Below are positions 25,287 through 34,296 of a stretch of 64,000 nt of DNA, piece after piece. The stretch is taken from NCBI GenBank assembly GCA_963838035.1, contig CAWIPM010000009.1, positions 62,001-126,000 of the forward strand, read 5' to 3'. Each line of letters starts with the position of its first letter. The first letter of the stretch is position 1. The notes below the pieces were generated by a model. It made no database searches. It saw only the letters and a program-made list of their open reading frames with translations, and had not been told where the DNA came from. The position numbers and the translations under genes were made by a program. The DNA comes from CAVVNN01 sp963838035 (GTDB taxonomy: Bacteria > Actinomycetota > Thermoleophilia > Solirubrobacterales > 70-9).

Positions 25287-26094
25287 ATGGCACAGAACGG
25301 CGAGCGGCGAATGGTGTTCGACATCCGGGGTCGGCGCCGGCACGTCGTCAAATTCGTCTACGCCGTTCTCGCCCTGCTGATGGGCGCCAGCCTCTTCCTC
25401 GTCGTCGGCCCGGTCAACATCAACAGCCTGATCGGCGGCAGCGGCAGCTCCAACAGCGCCGCCGGGGTGTTCGAAGAACAGGCGGAAGGCATCGAAAGGA
25501 AGCTGAAGAGGAACCCCGGCGACCCGAGCCTGCTGCTCTCCCTGACGCGGATCAGGATCGGTGCCTCCAACTCGCTGGCGGAAGTCGACCCGACGACCGG
25601 CGAACCGCACCAGACCATCGAATCGCGCGAGCAGCTGCTGAAGGCAAGCGACTCCTGGTCCAACTACCTGAAGCATGCCGGCAACGAACCCAACGTCGGC
25701 GGCGCTCAGCTCGCCTCCGGCGCCCTCTTCACCCTCGCTCAGACGGCGAGCACCACACCCGAAGCCGAGGCCAACCTGAGGGCGGCCGCCGAAGCGCAGA
25801 AGATCGTCGCCGACGCGCGGCCAAGCCTGGGAGCGGTAAGCACCCTGGCGATCTTCACGCTACTACACCTTTGACTACGCCAGCGCCGAAAAGCTCGAAA
25901 AGCAGGCCCTGGCGCTCGCCAACTCCAAGCAGGAAAAGAAGGCGGTGAAGGAACAGCTCGGCGAAGTCCGCAAACGGGCAAAGGCCTTCCAGAAGCAGGC
26001 GAAGGAAGCCGAAAAGGCCTCGAAGGGAAGCGCCAAGGAAGCCCTCCAGAACCCACTTGGCGGCCTCTCCGGCTCGAACGGCTCCCTACCCTAG
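25287..26094 (+). pseudogene. Membrane-anchored protein gene with a single-base frame break
   Basis: The first part encodes an anchored protein: basic RRMVFDIRGRRRHVVK, one helix (FVYAVLALLMGASLFLVVG), then a helical, possibly repeat-like domain (LLSLTRIRIGASNSLAEVD, AAEAQKIVADARPSLGAVS). The frame stops at 25874 after LAIFTLLHL. Removing A25857 gives LAIFRYYTFDYASAEKLEKQ and an open frame to the TAG at 26092-26094, for 268 residues with a charged coiled-coil end. So the gene is probably either broken or mis-sequenced by one base. The start ATG 25287 has a purine-rich leader (AGGAGCGGTAAAGG). Function unknown. Confidence 0.75.
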
Positions 26095-26116
26095 CTTTTC
26101 CGGCAGTGCCTGGAAA

Positions 26117-26190
26117 TGGGCCGCGAAGGACTCGAACCTTCAACCTTGAGCTTAAGAGGCTCCTGCTCTAACCAGTTGAGCTAGCGGCCC
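26117..26190 (-). tRNA. tRNA-Lys (anticodon CTT)
   Basis: On the minus strand the acceptor GGGCCGC pairs with GCGGCCC, the D arm is GCTC/GAGC and the T arm GAAGG-TTCGAGT-CCTTC. The anticodon loop CTCTTAA gives CTT (Lys). One pair at the top of the anticodon stem (G-A) is mismatched. The discriminator base is A; CCA is not encoded. Confidence 0.92.
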
Positions 26191-26220
26191 GCGACGGGCA
26201 AGTATAGGAAGCCGGTCTTG

Positions 26221-26982
26221 CTACCGGGGGGTGCAGGCCTTCTGGACATCGCCGGCGATCACGGTTTCGCCTACGTCGGCAAAGGTGAAGCGCCCGTGGG
26301 TTTCGAGCACGCCGTCCGAGCAGTGGGCTGACGTGTAGCTGCGCAGGCGCCCTCCGAAGCGGTAGCGCCTGCCGATCTTCGCGTCGATGTGGGTCAATGC
26401 GCCGAATCCGCCCGCGATCGGGGGGATGTCGATCGTGGCCCGGTAGCCGAAGCGGCCTCTCCGACGTTCGATCGGGACGACGATCGCGAAGGTCTGGGTT
26501 CCGGGGACGGTCGTCTGGGCATGGAGAATCACCGTCATATTGCCGTTCTGCCGAACCCCGTTGAACACGGTCAGCGGCGAGGAGGCTTCGATCGAGAGCA
26601 TGCCCACCTCGATCGCCGCGGAGACATGCCCGGTCCCGACGATCGCGCCTCGGCAGGCGCTGCGTGCCTCCTGCGGCGTGGCGTTCTCGACTCGTTCGAG
26701 CGGACAGGTCGGCAGCCCACGGGTGCTGATCCGCCCGTCGCGGTCGAACTCGAGAATCGCCTGCTTGAGCGTGGGCGGAAACGAGCCGTCCCGCGTCCCG
26801 ATGTCTGCGTGCCCCTGGAAATGGATCGGCGCGAAGGCGCGCCTCGGAAGCCGGCGCGGCTCGAATCCTCCGTCCGCGCGCAGAACCAGCGGCCCGTATT
26901 CGAGCACAGCTTCGGCCGCTGCCGTGCCGACCGCCAGGCAGCAGGTCACCAGAACCGCGATTGCCAGGGCTCGCTTCACCAT
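26221..26982 (-). CDS. Secreted four-cysteine protein, paralogue 1
   Basis: A 253-residue protein with an N-terminal signal peptide (VKRALAIAVLVTCCLAVGTAAAEA). It is a paralogue of the genes at 30465-31250 and 40258-41040. Shared features in order are: a TLKQAILEFDRDG-like segment, GLPTC, an AxxxC motif (ARSACRGAIVG), FNG, LHAQTTVPG, IPPIAGGFGALTHID, a YTSAHCSDG motif and CTPR near the end. Four aligned cysteines suggest two disulfides in a secreted beta-rich domain. It is divergent from the RND exporter. ATG 26982 follows GGAGG; GTG 26979 is an alternative. I do not recognise a named family. Confidence 0.8.
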   Translation of the reverse strand: MVKRALAIAVLVTCCLAVGTAAAEAVLEYGPLVLRADGGFEPRRLPRRAFAPIHFQGHADIGTRDGSFPPTLKQAILEFDRDGRISTRGLPTCPLERVENATPQEARSACRGAIVGTGHVSAAIEVGMLSIEASSPLTVFNGVRQNGNMTVILHAQTTVPGTQTFAIVVPIERRRGRFGYRATIDIPPIAGGFGALTHIDAKIGRRYRFGGRLRSYTSAHCSDGVLETHGRFTFADVGETVIAGDVQKACTPR

Positions 26983-27002
26983 CTCCCTCCGTAACAAGGC
27001 TA

Positions 27003-27037
27003 GCGCCGGCCCGATTCTGTCCGTCGCGGGCCGGCGC
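27003..27037. repeat. Inverted repeat between divergent genes
   Basis: GCGCCGGCCCG and CGGGCCGGCGC form 11-nt perfect arms around a 13-nt loop, in the space between the divergent secreted-protein and RND exporter genes. It could be an operator or a hairpin in a 5' leader; no poly-T follows, so it is not an obvious terminator. Confidence 0.5.
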
Positions 27038-27205
27038 CTTCTCGACAGTCAGAGCGAAGTAAGCCCCGCCATCGGCGTGTTCCTTAACAGAACCTTCTGC
27101 GTTCGGGACTCCCTGTCGCCTCCGTAACCGCCAAACTACCGGGTTGTGTTGCTAAGGAGGAGCAGGGGGCGCGACGGGAAGCTGCGCGAAAAGGGGGACC
27201 GCCGT

Positions 27206-30200
27206 GTCCCGCTGACGCTGCGTCACCCACGCCGGGCGCTGGCCATCGCGGCGCTCCTGATCGCCGCTCTCGCTGCGTTTGGCTTCAGCCTCGAGGAAAA
27301 GCTCAGCCCGAGCACGCTGGACATCCCCGGCACCTCGGCCGAACACGCCAACAAGATGTTGACCGAACACTTCGGCAATACGGCGCTGTTCGCGATCCTG
27401 CTACAGGGGCCGTCGGCGTCGATCGACCAGCAGGGCCCTGAACTGGTGCGCACCCTGCGGCGTGACCCGAAGGTCTCCACCCTCTCTCCCTGGGACAAGG
27501 GGTCGGTCGGGCGATTGCGCCCCGGCCCCCGCCGCGCCCTGATTCTCGCCGACTTCCACGTCGGAACCGCGGAGGCGGTCAAGGAAAAGGTCCCGCTGCT
27601 CAACCGCATCCTGGAAGAAAGGATCAGCTCGCCGGTGCGGGCCACCCAGAGCGGTTTCGCCACCCTCACACGGTCGATCCAGGACGAGTCGATCACCGCC
27701 AGTGAGCGCGGCGAGCTGATCGCCATGCCGATCCTCCTGATCGTCCTCCTGCTCGTCTTCCGCTCACCGGTGGCGGCGGCGATCCCGCTCGGCTTCGGCG
27801 CCGTCTCGGTTCTGACCTCGCGCGGGCTGCTCGCGCTCCTCACCAACGTGTTCGGCGTCGACGCGCTGGCACTAACCGTCTGCTCGATGATGGGCCTTGC
27901 TCTGGGGGTCGACTACGCCCTCTTGATGGTCTCGCGCTTCCGCGAAGAGCTGGCAGAAGGCGCCGAGCCGATCGACGCCGCCTGGGCGACCCGGCGAACC
28001 GCCGGGCGGACCACGGTCTTCGCGGGCAGCACGCTGGTGCTGGCAATGGTCGTGGCGATGTTCGTCGTTCCCGGGGCGCTGCTCGCCTCGCTGGCGGCGA
28101 CCCTGGCGCTGGTCGTCGTGCTGACCGTCACCGTCGCCACCGTGGTCGGCCCGCCGATCCTCGCTCTGCTCGGCCCCAACGTCGACCGCTGGCGAGTCGG
28201 CGCCGCGCCGGACGGCAGTCGCTCGCGGCTGATGACGTTTGTCTCCGCCGCCCTCCGCCGCCCCGCCCCCGTCGCCGCCGCGATCGGCGTCCTGGTCCTG
28301 GCCCTGGTGACGCCGGCGATCGGGCTCAAGACCGGGCCCTTCAGCGTCTCCCAGCTCCCCCACAACGACCCCGCCCGCCAGGACGCCGAACTGATCCAGA
28401 AGTCGATCGGGGCCGGCTTCGAAGCGCCCTACGTGATCGTCGCCACCACCAAGGACGGCACGATCACCGAACCCGATCGTCTCGCTGCCCTCACTCGGTG
28501 GCAACGCAAGATCGCGGCCACGCCCGGCGTCCAGACGGTGATCGGCCCGGCGCAGGTCTCGCACTCGGTCGCGCCGCTTCGCAGGTCCGGCACGGCGCTG
28601 ATCTCCGAAAACGAATCGGGCCCGGCGGCCGGCCTCGGGCGCCTCGGCCACAGCCTGTCCCGCCTGTCTGGCGGCGTCCGCCAGCTGCGCGAAGGCCTCG
28701 CCGAAGCCAGCTCCGGCGCCGGCCTGCTCGCCGACGGCTCCGGCAAGGCCGGCAGCGGCGCGTTGACGATCTCGAACGGCCTCGCCAAGGTCAGCGCCGG
28801 CAGCGAAGAACTGGTCAGCGCGATCGACGAATTCTCCGCCGGGTCAAAGAAACTGGCTGAAGGCCTGGAAAAAGCGTCGCTCGGCGGGCTCCAGCTGAAG
28901 GCAACGCTGCGCGAAACGCCGACCAATCTGCGCATCAACCCCCAACGCCGCTCCCGCAAAACGCAGAAGTCGCTCAACAAAGACGCCTACGAAACCATGC
29001 CGAAGCTGAACGGCGCCGCCGGCGCCGCCAACGAACAGCTGGCGACCGCGTACCAGCAGCTGCAGGCGATGACTTCGGGGAAAACGGACAGCCATTACGG
29101 GGCGGCGCTGGAAGCCGTCGAGAAGGCCTCGGCGGCGGTCAGCGGCACCAACCCCGCCAGCGGCCAGCCCTACGCCGCCGAATACGCGGGCCTGCCGGCC
29201 GAACTCGCGGCGCTTGAAAAACGGCTGCTCGTCGATCACGAAGAACTCGAACAGATCAGTCATCTCTTGGCGGGTGAAATCAGCAACCTGACCAAGCTGG
29301 CCGGGACCGCGGCGGAACTCTCCGAAGGCCTCGAAAAACTGGAAGAAGGCGGCAAGGAACTCGCCGACGAATCGGCCCGCCTGGCCAAGTCCGTCGAACC
29401 GCTGCCGAGCAACCTCGGACGGCTCTACGGCGGCGCCGTCTCCCTGGTCGGCGGCATATCCCAGCTCACCGGCGGCGCCACGGCGCTGCAGGAAAACCTC
29501 GCCTCCGGATTCCAGCGGGCCGCCCCGATCCAGACGGGATTGCGGCGAGCCAGCGTCCGGGTGATCGCCAACAACGCGAAGCTGCAGCGGCGCCTCAGCG
29601 GGGTGCGCCGCCAGACGCCCGGAATCTTCGACTCTGGCTACTTCGTCCTCTCGGCCCTCGACGGCGCGCCGCCGCGCTCGCGCGAAAACGCCTCGGAAGT
29701 GGTCGACCTGAACGGCGGCGGCCAGGCTGCGTCGATGCTGATCTTCTCCCGCTACGGCTTCAACTCTCCCGGCTCGATCGCCCTCAACAAGCGCCTCGAC
29801 GCCGACGCCGCGGCGCTCGGCAAGGAAGCCGACGCGACCACCGGCGTCGCCGGCGGGGCCGCCACCCTCAACACATACAGTCAGGTCACCAGGGCCAGGA
29901 TCCCACTCGTGATCGCGGCAATCACCATCGCCACCTTCCTGGTCATGCTCCTGGTCCTGCGGGCCCTGCCGCTGGCGGCGATCGCGGTGGCGCTCAACCT
30001 GATCACCGTCGGCGTCGCCTTCGGCGTGCTGACGCTGCTCTTCAACGTGCCCGAAGGCTGGCCACTGGGCGGGCGCACCTACGTCGACGCGGTGGGGATG
30101 ACGATGATCTTCGGCGTCGTCTTCGGGCTCTCGATCGACTACGCGGTATTCCTGCTCGTGCGGATGCGCGAGCACTACGACCGCGAGGGCGACAACGCCG

Positions 30201-30460
30201 CCGCGATCGAGTTCGGCCTCGAAAAGACCGCGCGGGTGATCACCGGCGCCGCGGTGATCATGATGGCCGTCTTCATCGCCTACGCCGGGGCGCCGATCGC
30301 GACGGTCAGCCAGTTGGGGATCGGGCTGACCGTCGCGGTGTTGCTGGATGCCACCGTGGTTCGCATCGTCTTCCTACCGGCTTTGATGCTGTTGATCGGC
30401 GACAGGGTCTGGTGGGTGCCGCGCTGGCTGGAGCGCGTCCTTCCCAAGTTGAACGTCTGA
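27206..30460 (+). CDS. MmpL/RND-family lipid exporter with long extracytoplasmic insert
   Basis: A roughly 1084-residue MMPL-family RND transporter. The first helix is in RRALAIAALLIAALAAFGF, followed by a first periplasmic loop, a helix bundle with the MGLALGVDYALLMVSRFREE motif, and a second bundle at the C-terminus with FGLSIDYAVFLLVRMREHY. Between them, about 400 residues form glycine/alanine/leucine-rich heptad-like segments (LADGSGKAG, ISNGLAKVSAGSEEL, ELSEGLEKLEEGGKELADES) as in YhgE/Pip-type proteins. GTG 27206 follows AAGGGGG by 7 nt; an upstream GTG at 27146 lacks one. Neighbours suggest lipid traffic. Confidence 0.88.
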   Translation, partial: VPLTLRHPRRALAIAALLIAALAAFGFSLEEKLSPSTLDIPGTSAEHANKMLTEHFGNTALFAILLQGPSASIDQQGPELVRTLRRDPKVSTLSPWDKGSVGRLRPGPRRALILADFHVGTAEAVKEKVPLLNRILEERISSPVRATQSGFATLTRSIQDESITASERGELIAMPILLIVLLLVFRSPVAAAIPLGFGAVSVLTSRGLLALLTNVFGVDALALTVCSMMGLALGVDYALLMVSRFREELAEGAEPIDAAWATRRTAGRTTVFAGSTLVLAMVVAMFVVPGALLASLAATLALVVVLTVTVATVVGPPILALLGPNVDRWRVGAAPDGSRSRLMTFVSAALRRPAPVAAAIGVLVLALVTPAIGLKTGPFSVSQLPHNDPARQDAELIQKSIGAGFEAPYVIVATTKDGTITEPDRLAALTRWQRKIAATPGVQTVIGPAQVSHSVAPLRRSGTALISENESGPAAGLGRLGHSLSRLSGGVRQLREGLAEASSGAGLLADGSGKAGSGALTISNGLAKVSAGSEELVSAIDEFSAGSKKLAEGLEKASLGGLQLKATLRETPTNLRINPQRRSRKTQKSLNKDAYETMPKLNGAAGAANEQLATAYQQLQAMTSGKTDSHYGAALEAVEKASAAVSGTNPASGQPYAAEYAGLPAELAALEKRLLVDHEELEQISHLLAGEISNLTKLAGTAAELSEGLEKLEEGGKELADESARLAKSVEPLPSNLGRLYGGAVSLVGGISQLTGGATALQENLASGFQRAAPIQTGLRRASVRVIANNAKLQRRLSGVRRQTPGIFDSGYFVLSALDGAPPRSRENASEVVDLNGGGQAASMLIFSRYGFNSPGSIALNKRLDADAAALGKEADATTGVAGGAATLNTYSQVTRARIPLVIAAITIATFLVMLLVLRALPLAAIAVALNLITVGVAFGVLTLLFNVPEGWPLGGRTYVDAVGMTMIFGVVFGLSIDYAVFLLVRMREHYDREGDNAAAIEFGLEKTARVITGAAVIMMAVFIAYAGAPIATVSQLGIGLTVAVLLDATVVRIVFLPALMLLIGDRVWWVPRWLERVLPKLNV

Positions 30461-30464
30461 CCCG

Positions 30465-31250
30465 TTACGGCTTCTTCTTGCACCCCTGCTTCGAATACGC
30501 GGTCAGCGTTACGTTGTCTTTGAAGGTGAAGGCGCCGCGTGCCTTCAGCGGTGACTTCTTGCACTCGGCAATGACGTAGCTGCGCTGCTTGCCCTTGTAC
30601 TTGAACTTCTTGGAGATCGTGGTTTCGAAATCGGTCAACGCGCCGGTGCCGCCTGCGATCAACGGGATGTTGATGTTCAGGCGAGGGCCGTAGCCTTCCT
30701 TGTTGAGGCCGACGACGGTGCCTTCCAGCACGAGCGTCACCTGAACCGGCGATTCGCCGAAGGTGTGAAGGAGGACGACCGGGACGTTGCCCTGGGGCGG
30801 GCCGTTGAAGGCGGTCACGGTCTGGTTCTGGACGAAGACCTGGGAGCCGACCGCCAGCAGCGCCGACGCCTTGCCGCCGCCGATCTTCGCCTTGCCGCAT
30901 TCGCGCAGCGCGATCTGGGTCGAGGTGTTCTGGATCTTGCCTGGATTGCAGGTCGGGACGCCCTTGGCGAAGATCTTGACGTTCTTGTCGAAGTCGACCA
31001 CCGCATTGATCGCCGGCGACGGCACGCCGTTGGCGGACGTGGTCGACGTCGTTTTCGTCGTGACCCTGAGTGTCGCGGGGGTCGGCTTGCTCTTCGAGAG
31101 CTTCTTTGGCGAGAGCTGCACGCCGATTGCCTGCGTGTTCCCGTCGCTGCCTACGACGGTGGGGCCCAATTGGCCCGCGAGGGCTGTGGACGCGATGATC
31201 GCGGTCACGGCTATCGCGGAGCCCACAATCAGAGTCGGACGTTTGCGCAT
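30465..31250 (-). CDS. Secreted four-cysteine protein, paralogue 2
   Basis: A 261-residue secreted protein; signal peptide RPTLIVGSAIAVTAIIASTALA. It aligns with the proteins at 26221 and 40258: AINAVVDFDKN, GVPTC, REC in LRECGKAKIG, FNGPPQGNVPVVLLHTF, IPLIAGGTGALTDFET, SYVIAECKKSPLKARGAFTF, and a final QGCKKKP. Four cysteines are conserved at equivalent places. ATG 31250 follows CAGGAGA, and MRKR begins this protein and paralogue 3. It sits tail-to-tail with the RND exporter (4-nt gap) and divergent from the MCE operon. Function not known; ligand binding at the envelope is a guess. Confidence 0.82.
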   Translation of the reverse strand: MRKRPTLIVGSAIAVTAIIASTALAGQLGPTVVGSDGNTQAIGVQLSPKKLSKSKPTPATLRVTTKTTSTTSANGVPSPAINAVVDFDKNVKIFAKGVPTCNPGKIQNTSTQIALRECGKAKIGGGKASALLAVGSQVFVQNQTVTAFNGPPQGNVPVVLLHTFGESPVQVTLVLEGTVVGLNKEGYGPRLNINIPLIAGGTGALTDFETTISKKFKYKGKQRSYVIAECKKSPLKARGAFTFKDNVTLTAYSKQGCKKKP

Positions 31251-31436
31251 GGCATCTCCTGGTTCGAAAACATTGGCCAAGCGCCTCCCAGTGCAATAAC
31301 CGTGCTGCACCTCCAGAGTAGCGCGTTGACTTCCAGTTAAGTCCCTGTTCCAGGCACGCGTGACGGCTGGTCGCTTGGATACGATTCCGGCGCCGTTCTA
31401 CCGGGTCGGAGGCCGGGGAACGACAAGCGACGACCC

Positions 31437-32840
31437 GTGGCTGCCAAACCCTTAGGCGAGGAGAAAAGCACGGCGCAAAGCCGGGGGATCACCCCAGCGC
31501 GGATTGCCGTGATCGCGGGGCTGGCGGCGGCCGTCATCGCCCTCGCCGTCATCCTCTTCAGCGGCGACGGCGAACACCAATACAACCTCCTCTTCCAGAA
31601 CGCGGGCCAGCTCGTCCCGGAAAACCAGGTCCTGATCGGCGGGTCGCCCGTCGGCTCGGTAGACAGCATCGACCTGACCGCCAACAACCTCGCCGAAGTC
31701 CACGTCACCGTCGATCAGCAGCTGCATGAAGGCTCCACCGCGGTGATCCGCGCCACCTCGCTCTCGGGGGTCGCCAACCACTACGTCTCGATCAGCCCGG
31801 GCCCCAACAGCAACCCGCCACTCGGCGAAGGCTCCACGCTGGGCCTCGCCGCGACCACCACCCCGGTCGACATCGACCAGCTCTTCAACACCTTTCCGAA
31901 CCCGGTGCGCCGCGCCCTCGGCCAGTTCGTCCGCGGCAACGCGGCCATCTACGCCGGCCGCGGCAAGGACGCGAACCAGACCTACAAGTACTTCGGGCCG
32001 GGGCTCAACCGCACCGCAGCCTTCGTCCACGAACTGAATGCGGACCAGAGGCTCTTCGAGCGCTTCGTCGTCAGCTCCAGCAAGCTGGCGACCGCGGTCT
32101 CCCAGCGCGGCGAACAGCTCTCAAGCGCGATCTCCAACGCCAGCACCGCATTCGGGGCGATTGCCGCCCAGAACACCGCCCTCGACCGCAGCCTGCGCCT
32201 GCTGCCGCCGTTCCTGCGCCAGAGCAACACCACCTTCGTCAACCTTCGTGCCGCCCTCGACGACGTCGAACCGCTCTTCGACACGGCGAAGTCGGCGACC
32301 AAGAACCTCGCCCCGTTCCTGGCCGAACTCCGCCCCGTCGTCTCCAAAGCCGTCCCGGTCTTCAAGAACCTCCGCCTCACCGTGCGCCGTCCCGGAAGCG
32401 CCAATGACGCCGCCGAGCTTCTCGCCGCGCTGCCGGCGGTGCAGGAGCGGGCCTCCAAGGCCTTCCCCCACTCCGAAGACGCGATCGCAGCCTTCCTGCC
32501 CAATCTCGCCTTCGCCCGCGCCTACACGCCGGACATCTTCAACGGGTTCGCGAAGGTCGGCCAGGTCGCGGGCTACTACGACGGCAACGGCAACTACGTC
32601 AGGGCGGCGACGGCCGACCTCAACCTCTTCAACTACAACAGCGGCAGCGGCGTCCTTGAACCGATCGCGCCGAGCGAACAGTTCGACGTCTTCGGGCCTG
32701 AAGCCGGTCCGCTGCGACGCTGCCCGGGCGGCGCAGTCCAGCCCGCCCCCGACGGTTCCAACCCCTTCGTCGACCCGCCCTGGAGCGGCGCTCCGACCTC
32801 GTCCGAATGCAACCCGGCCGATGTGCCTCCTGGACCATGA
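31437..32840 (+). CDS. MCE family protein 1 (MlaD-domain lipid transport protein)
   Basis: First of six overlapping mce genes. The 467-residue protein has an N-terminal helix (ARIAVIAGLAAAVIALAVILF), an MCE/MlaD domain over about residues 45-135 (YNLLFQNAGQLVPENQVLIGGSPVGSV...), then a long helical region with many Ala/Leu and a Cys-containing C-terminus (RRCPGG, SECNPAD). MCE proteins form hexameric rings or tubes that carry lipids across the envelope. The GTG at 31437 is the first plausible start; no strong Shine-Dalgarno precedes it. Its stop overlaps the next gene by 4 nt. Confidence 0.9.
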   Translation: MAAKPLGEEKSTAQSRGITPARIAVIAGLAAAVIALAVILFSGDGEHQYNLLFQNAGQLVPENQVLIGGSPVGSVDSIDLTANNLAEVHVTVDQQLHEGSTAVIRATSLSGVANHYVSISPGPNSNPPLGEGSTLGLAATTTPVDIDQLFNTFPNPVRRALGQFVRGNAAIYAGRGKDANQTYKYFGPGLNRTAAFVHELNADQRLFERFVVSSSKLATAVSQRGEQLSSAISNASTAFGAIAAQNTALDRSLRLLPPFLRQSNTTFVNLRAALDDVEPLFDTAKSATKNLAPFLAELRPVVSKAVPVFKNLRLTVRRPGSANDAAELLAALPAVQERASKAFPHSEDAIAAFLPNLAFARAYTPDIFNGFAKVGQVAGYYDGNGNYVRAATADLNLFNYNSGSGVLEPIAPSEQFDVFGPEAGPLRRCPGGAVQPAPDGSNPFVDPPWSGAPTSSECNPADVPPGP

Positions 32841-34296
32841 GAAGGAAGCTGATCACAACCGCCCTGGTCGTCGCCTTCGTCGTCGTGGTCGTTCTGGTCG
32901 TCTCCGGCGGGGGCGGCGGTAACGGGTACGTCGTCCGCGCTGCCTTCGACAGCGGCGGCTTCATGGTCCAGGGCGAGCAGGTTCGGGTGGCCGGGGCGAA
33001 CGTCGGGGAAATCAAGTCGGTCAGCGTTTCGATGCCGGGCGAACTCGACAGCTACAAGGACGGCAAGCTGCAGGCCGTTCCGGGCAAAGCGCTGATCGAG
33101 ATGGAAATCACCGATCCCGGCTTCCAGGACTTTCGCAGCGACGCCAGCTGCGAGATCCGCCCGCAGTCGCTGATCGGTGAGAAGTTCGTCGACTGCCGAC
33201 CCGACCCTGCCGCGCGCCCCTGGATCGCCGCCGGCACCTCCTCTGAAGAAGATCCCCTCCGGTCAGCCGGGCGCCGGCGAGTACCTGCTGCCGTTGGAGA
33301 ACAACAGCACCAGTGTCGACCCCGATCTGATCAACAACATCCAATCCCTGCCCTACGCGCAGCGCTTCCGCCTCATTCTCAACGAACTCGGCGCCGGTCT
33401 GGCCGGGCGCGGCAAGCGACATCGAAGAAGTCGTCGAGCGCGCCAACCCCGTGCTGCGCGAAACCGACCGTCTCTTCGCAATCCTCGCCGCCCAGCGCCA
33501 CCAGCTCGCTCAGCTCGCCAGCGACTCCGAGGAAATCCTGGGGCCGCTCTCGCGCGAGCGCGCCCACGTCGCCGGCTTCCTCGCCAACTCCGGCGCCGCC
33601 GCGCAGGCCAGCTCCGAACGCGGTCCCGAGCTGGAAGCCTCGCTGCGCAAGTTCCCCCGCTTCCTGCGCGAGTTCCGGCTGACGATGCGAAGCCTGCAGG
33701 GCTTCTCCGACGCGGGGACGCCGGTCTTCTCCTACCTCGACAAGGCTGCCCCCTCGCTGACCGACGCGACCAAGGAGCTGGCCCCGTTCTCCGAAGCCTC
33801 GACGGTGGCGCTGAAGAGCCTCGGCCAGACCGGCGAAGTCGCCGGGCCGCTGCTGCGCGAAGCCGACCCGATCGTCCGCAAGACGACCGAACTTTCCAAG
33901 ACCGGCGTCGCCCCGACCACGAATCTCGCCAAGTTCCTGGTCAACACGAAGAAGACCGGCGGTTGGGGCCGGTTGGTCAAATTGATCTACAACACGACTG
34001 CGGCGATCAACGGCTTCGACCAGTACGGCCACTTCGCCAGGACGCTGGTGACTCTCACCAATTGCGTCGACTACGAAGTCCATCCGGGATGTGGCGGCAG
34101 CGCCAACTTCACCGGCCCCGGGGCCGCCACCTCGGCGACGACCAATCCGGCCCTCCTGTATCGAAAGCTCGAGCGCGACCTGGCCCGCCAGTCCGGAGGA
34201 ACCGCCGCCTCGTCCTCGTCCTCGTCGCCGAGCGGCCCCGGCCAGAGCAAGACCGGCGGCACCGCCCCGCTCCTCAACTACCTCCTGGGCCCATGA
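32837..34296 (+). pseudogene. MCE family protein 2 with two frame breaks
   Basis: Encodes an MCE protein in three frame segments. It starts RRKLITTALVVAFVVVVVLVVS (helix) and continues with an MCE domain (YVVRAAFDSGGFMVQGEQVRVAGANVG). The frame breaks after PWIAAG (removing A33236 gives PPLKKIPSGQPGAGEYLLP) and again near 33414-33415 (removing one A gives GRGSDIEEVVERANPVLRETD). After both removals the frame is open to 34296, for 485 residues, like its siblings. ATG 32837 overlaps the previous stop. Either two real mutations or sequence errors. Confidence 0.8.

Noticed and set aside
33177..34296. A single plus-strand frame across the middle of mce2 as a separate gene
   Set aside because: Only part of it is MCE-like; the better explanation is the two frame breaks in one gene.
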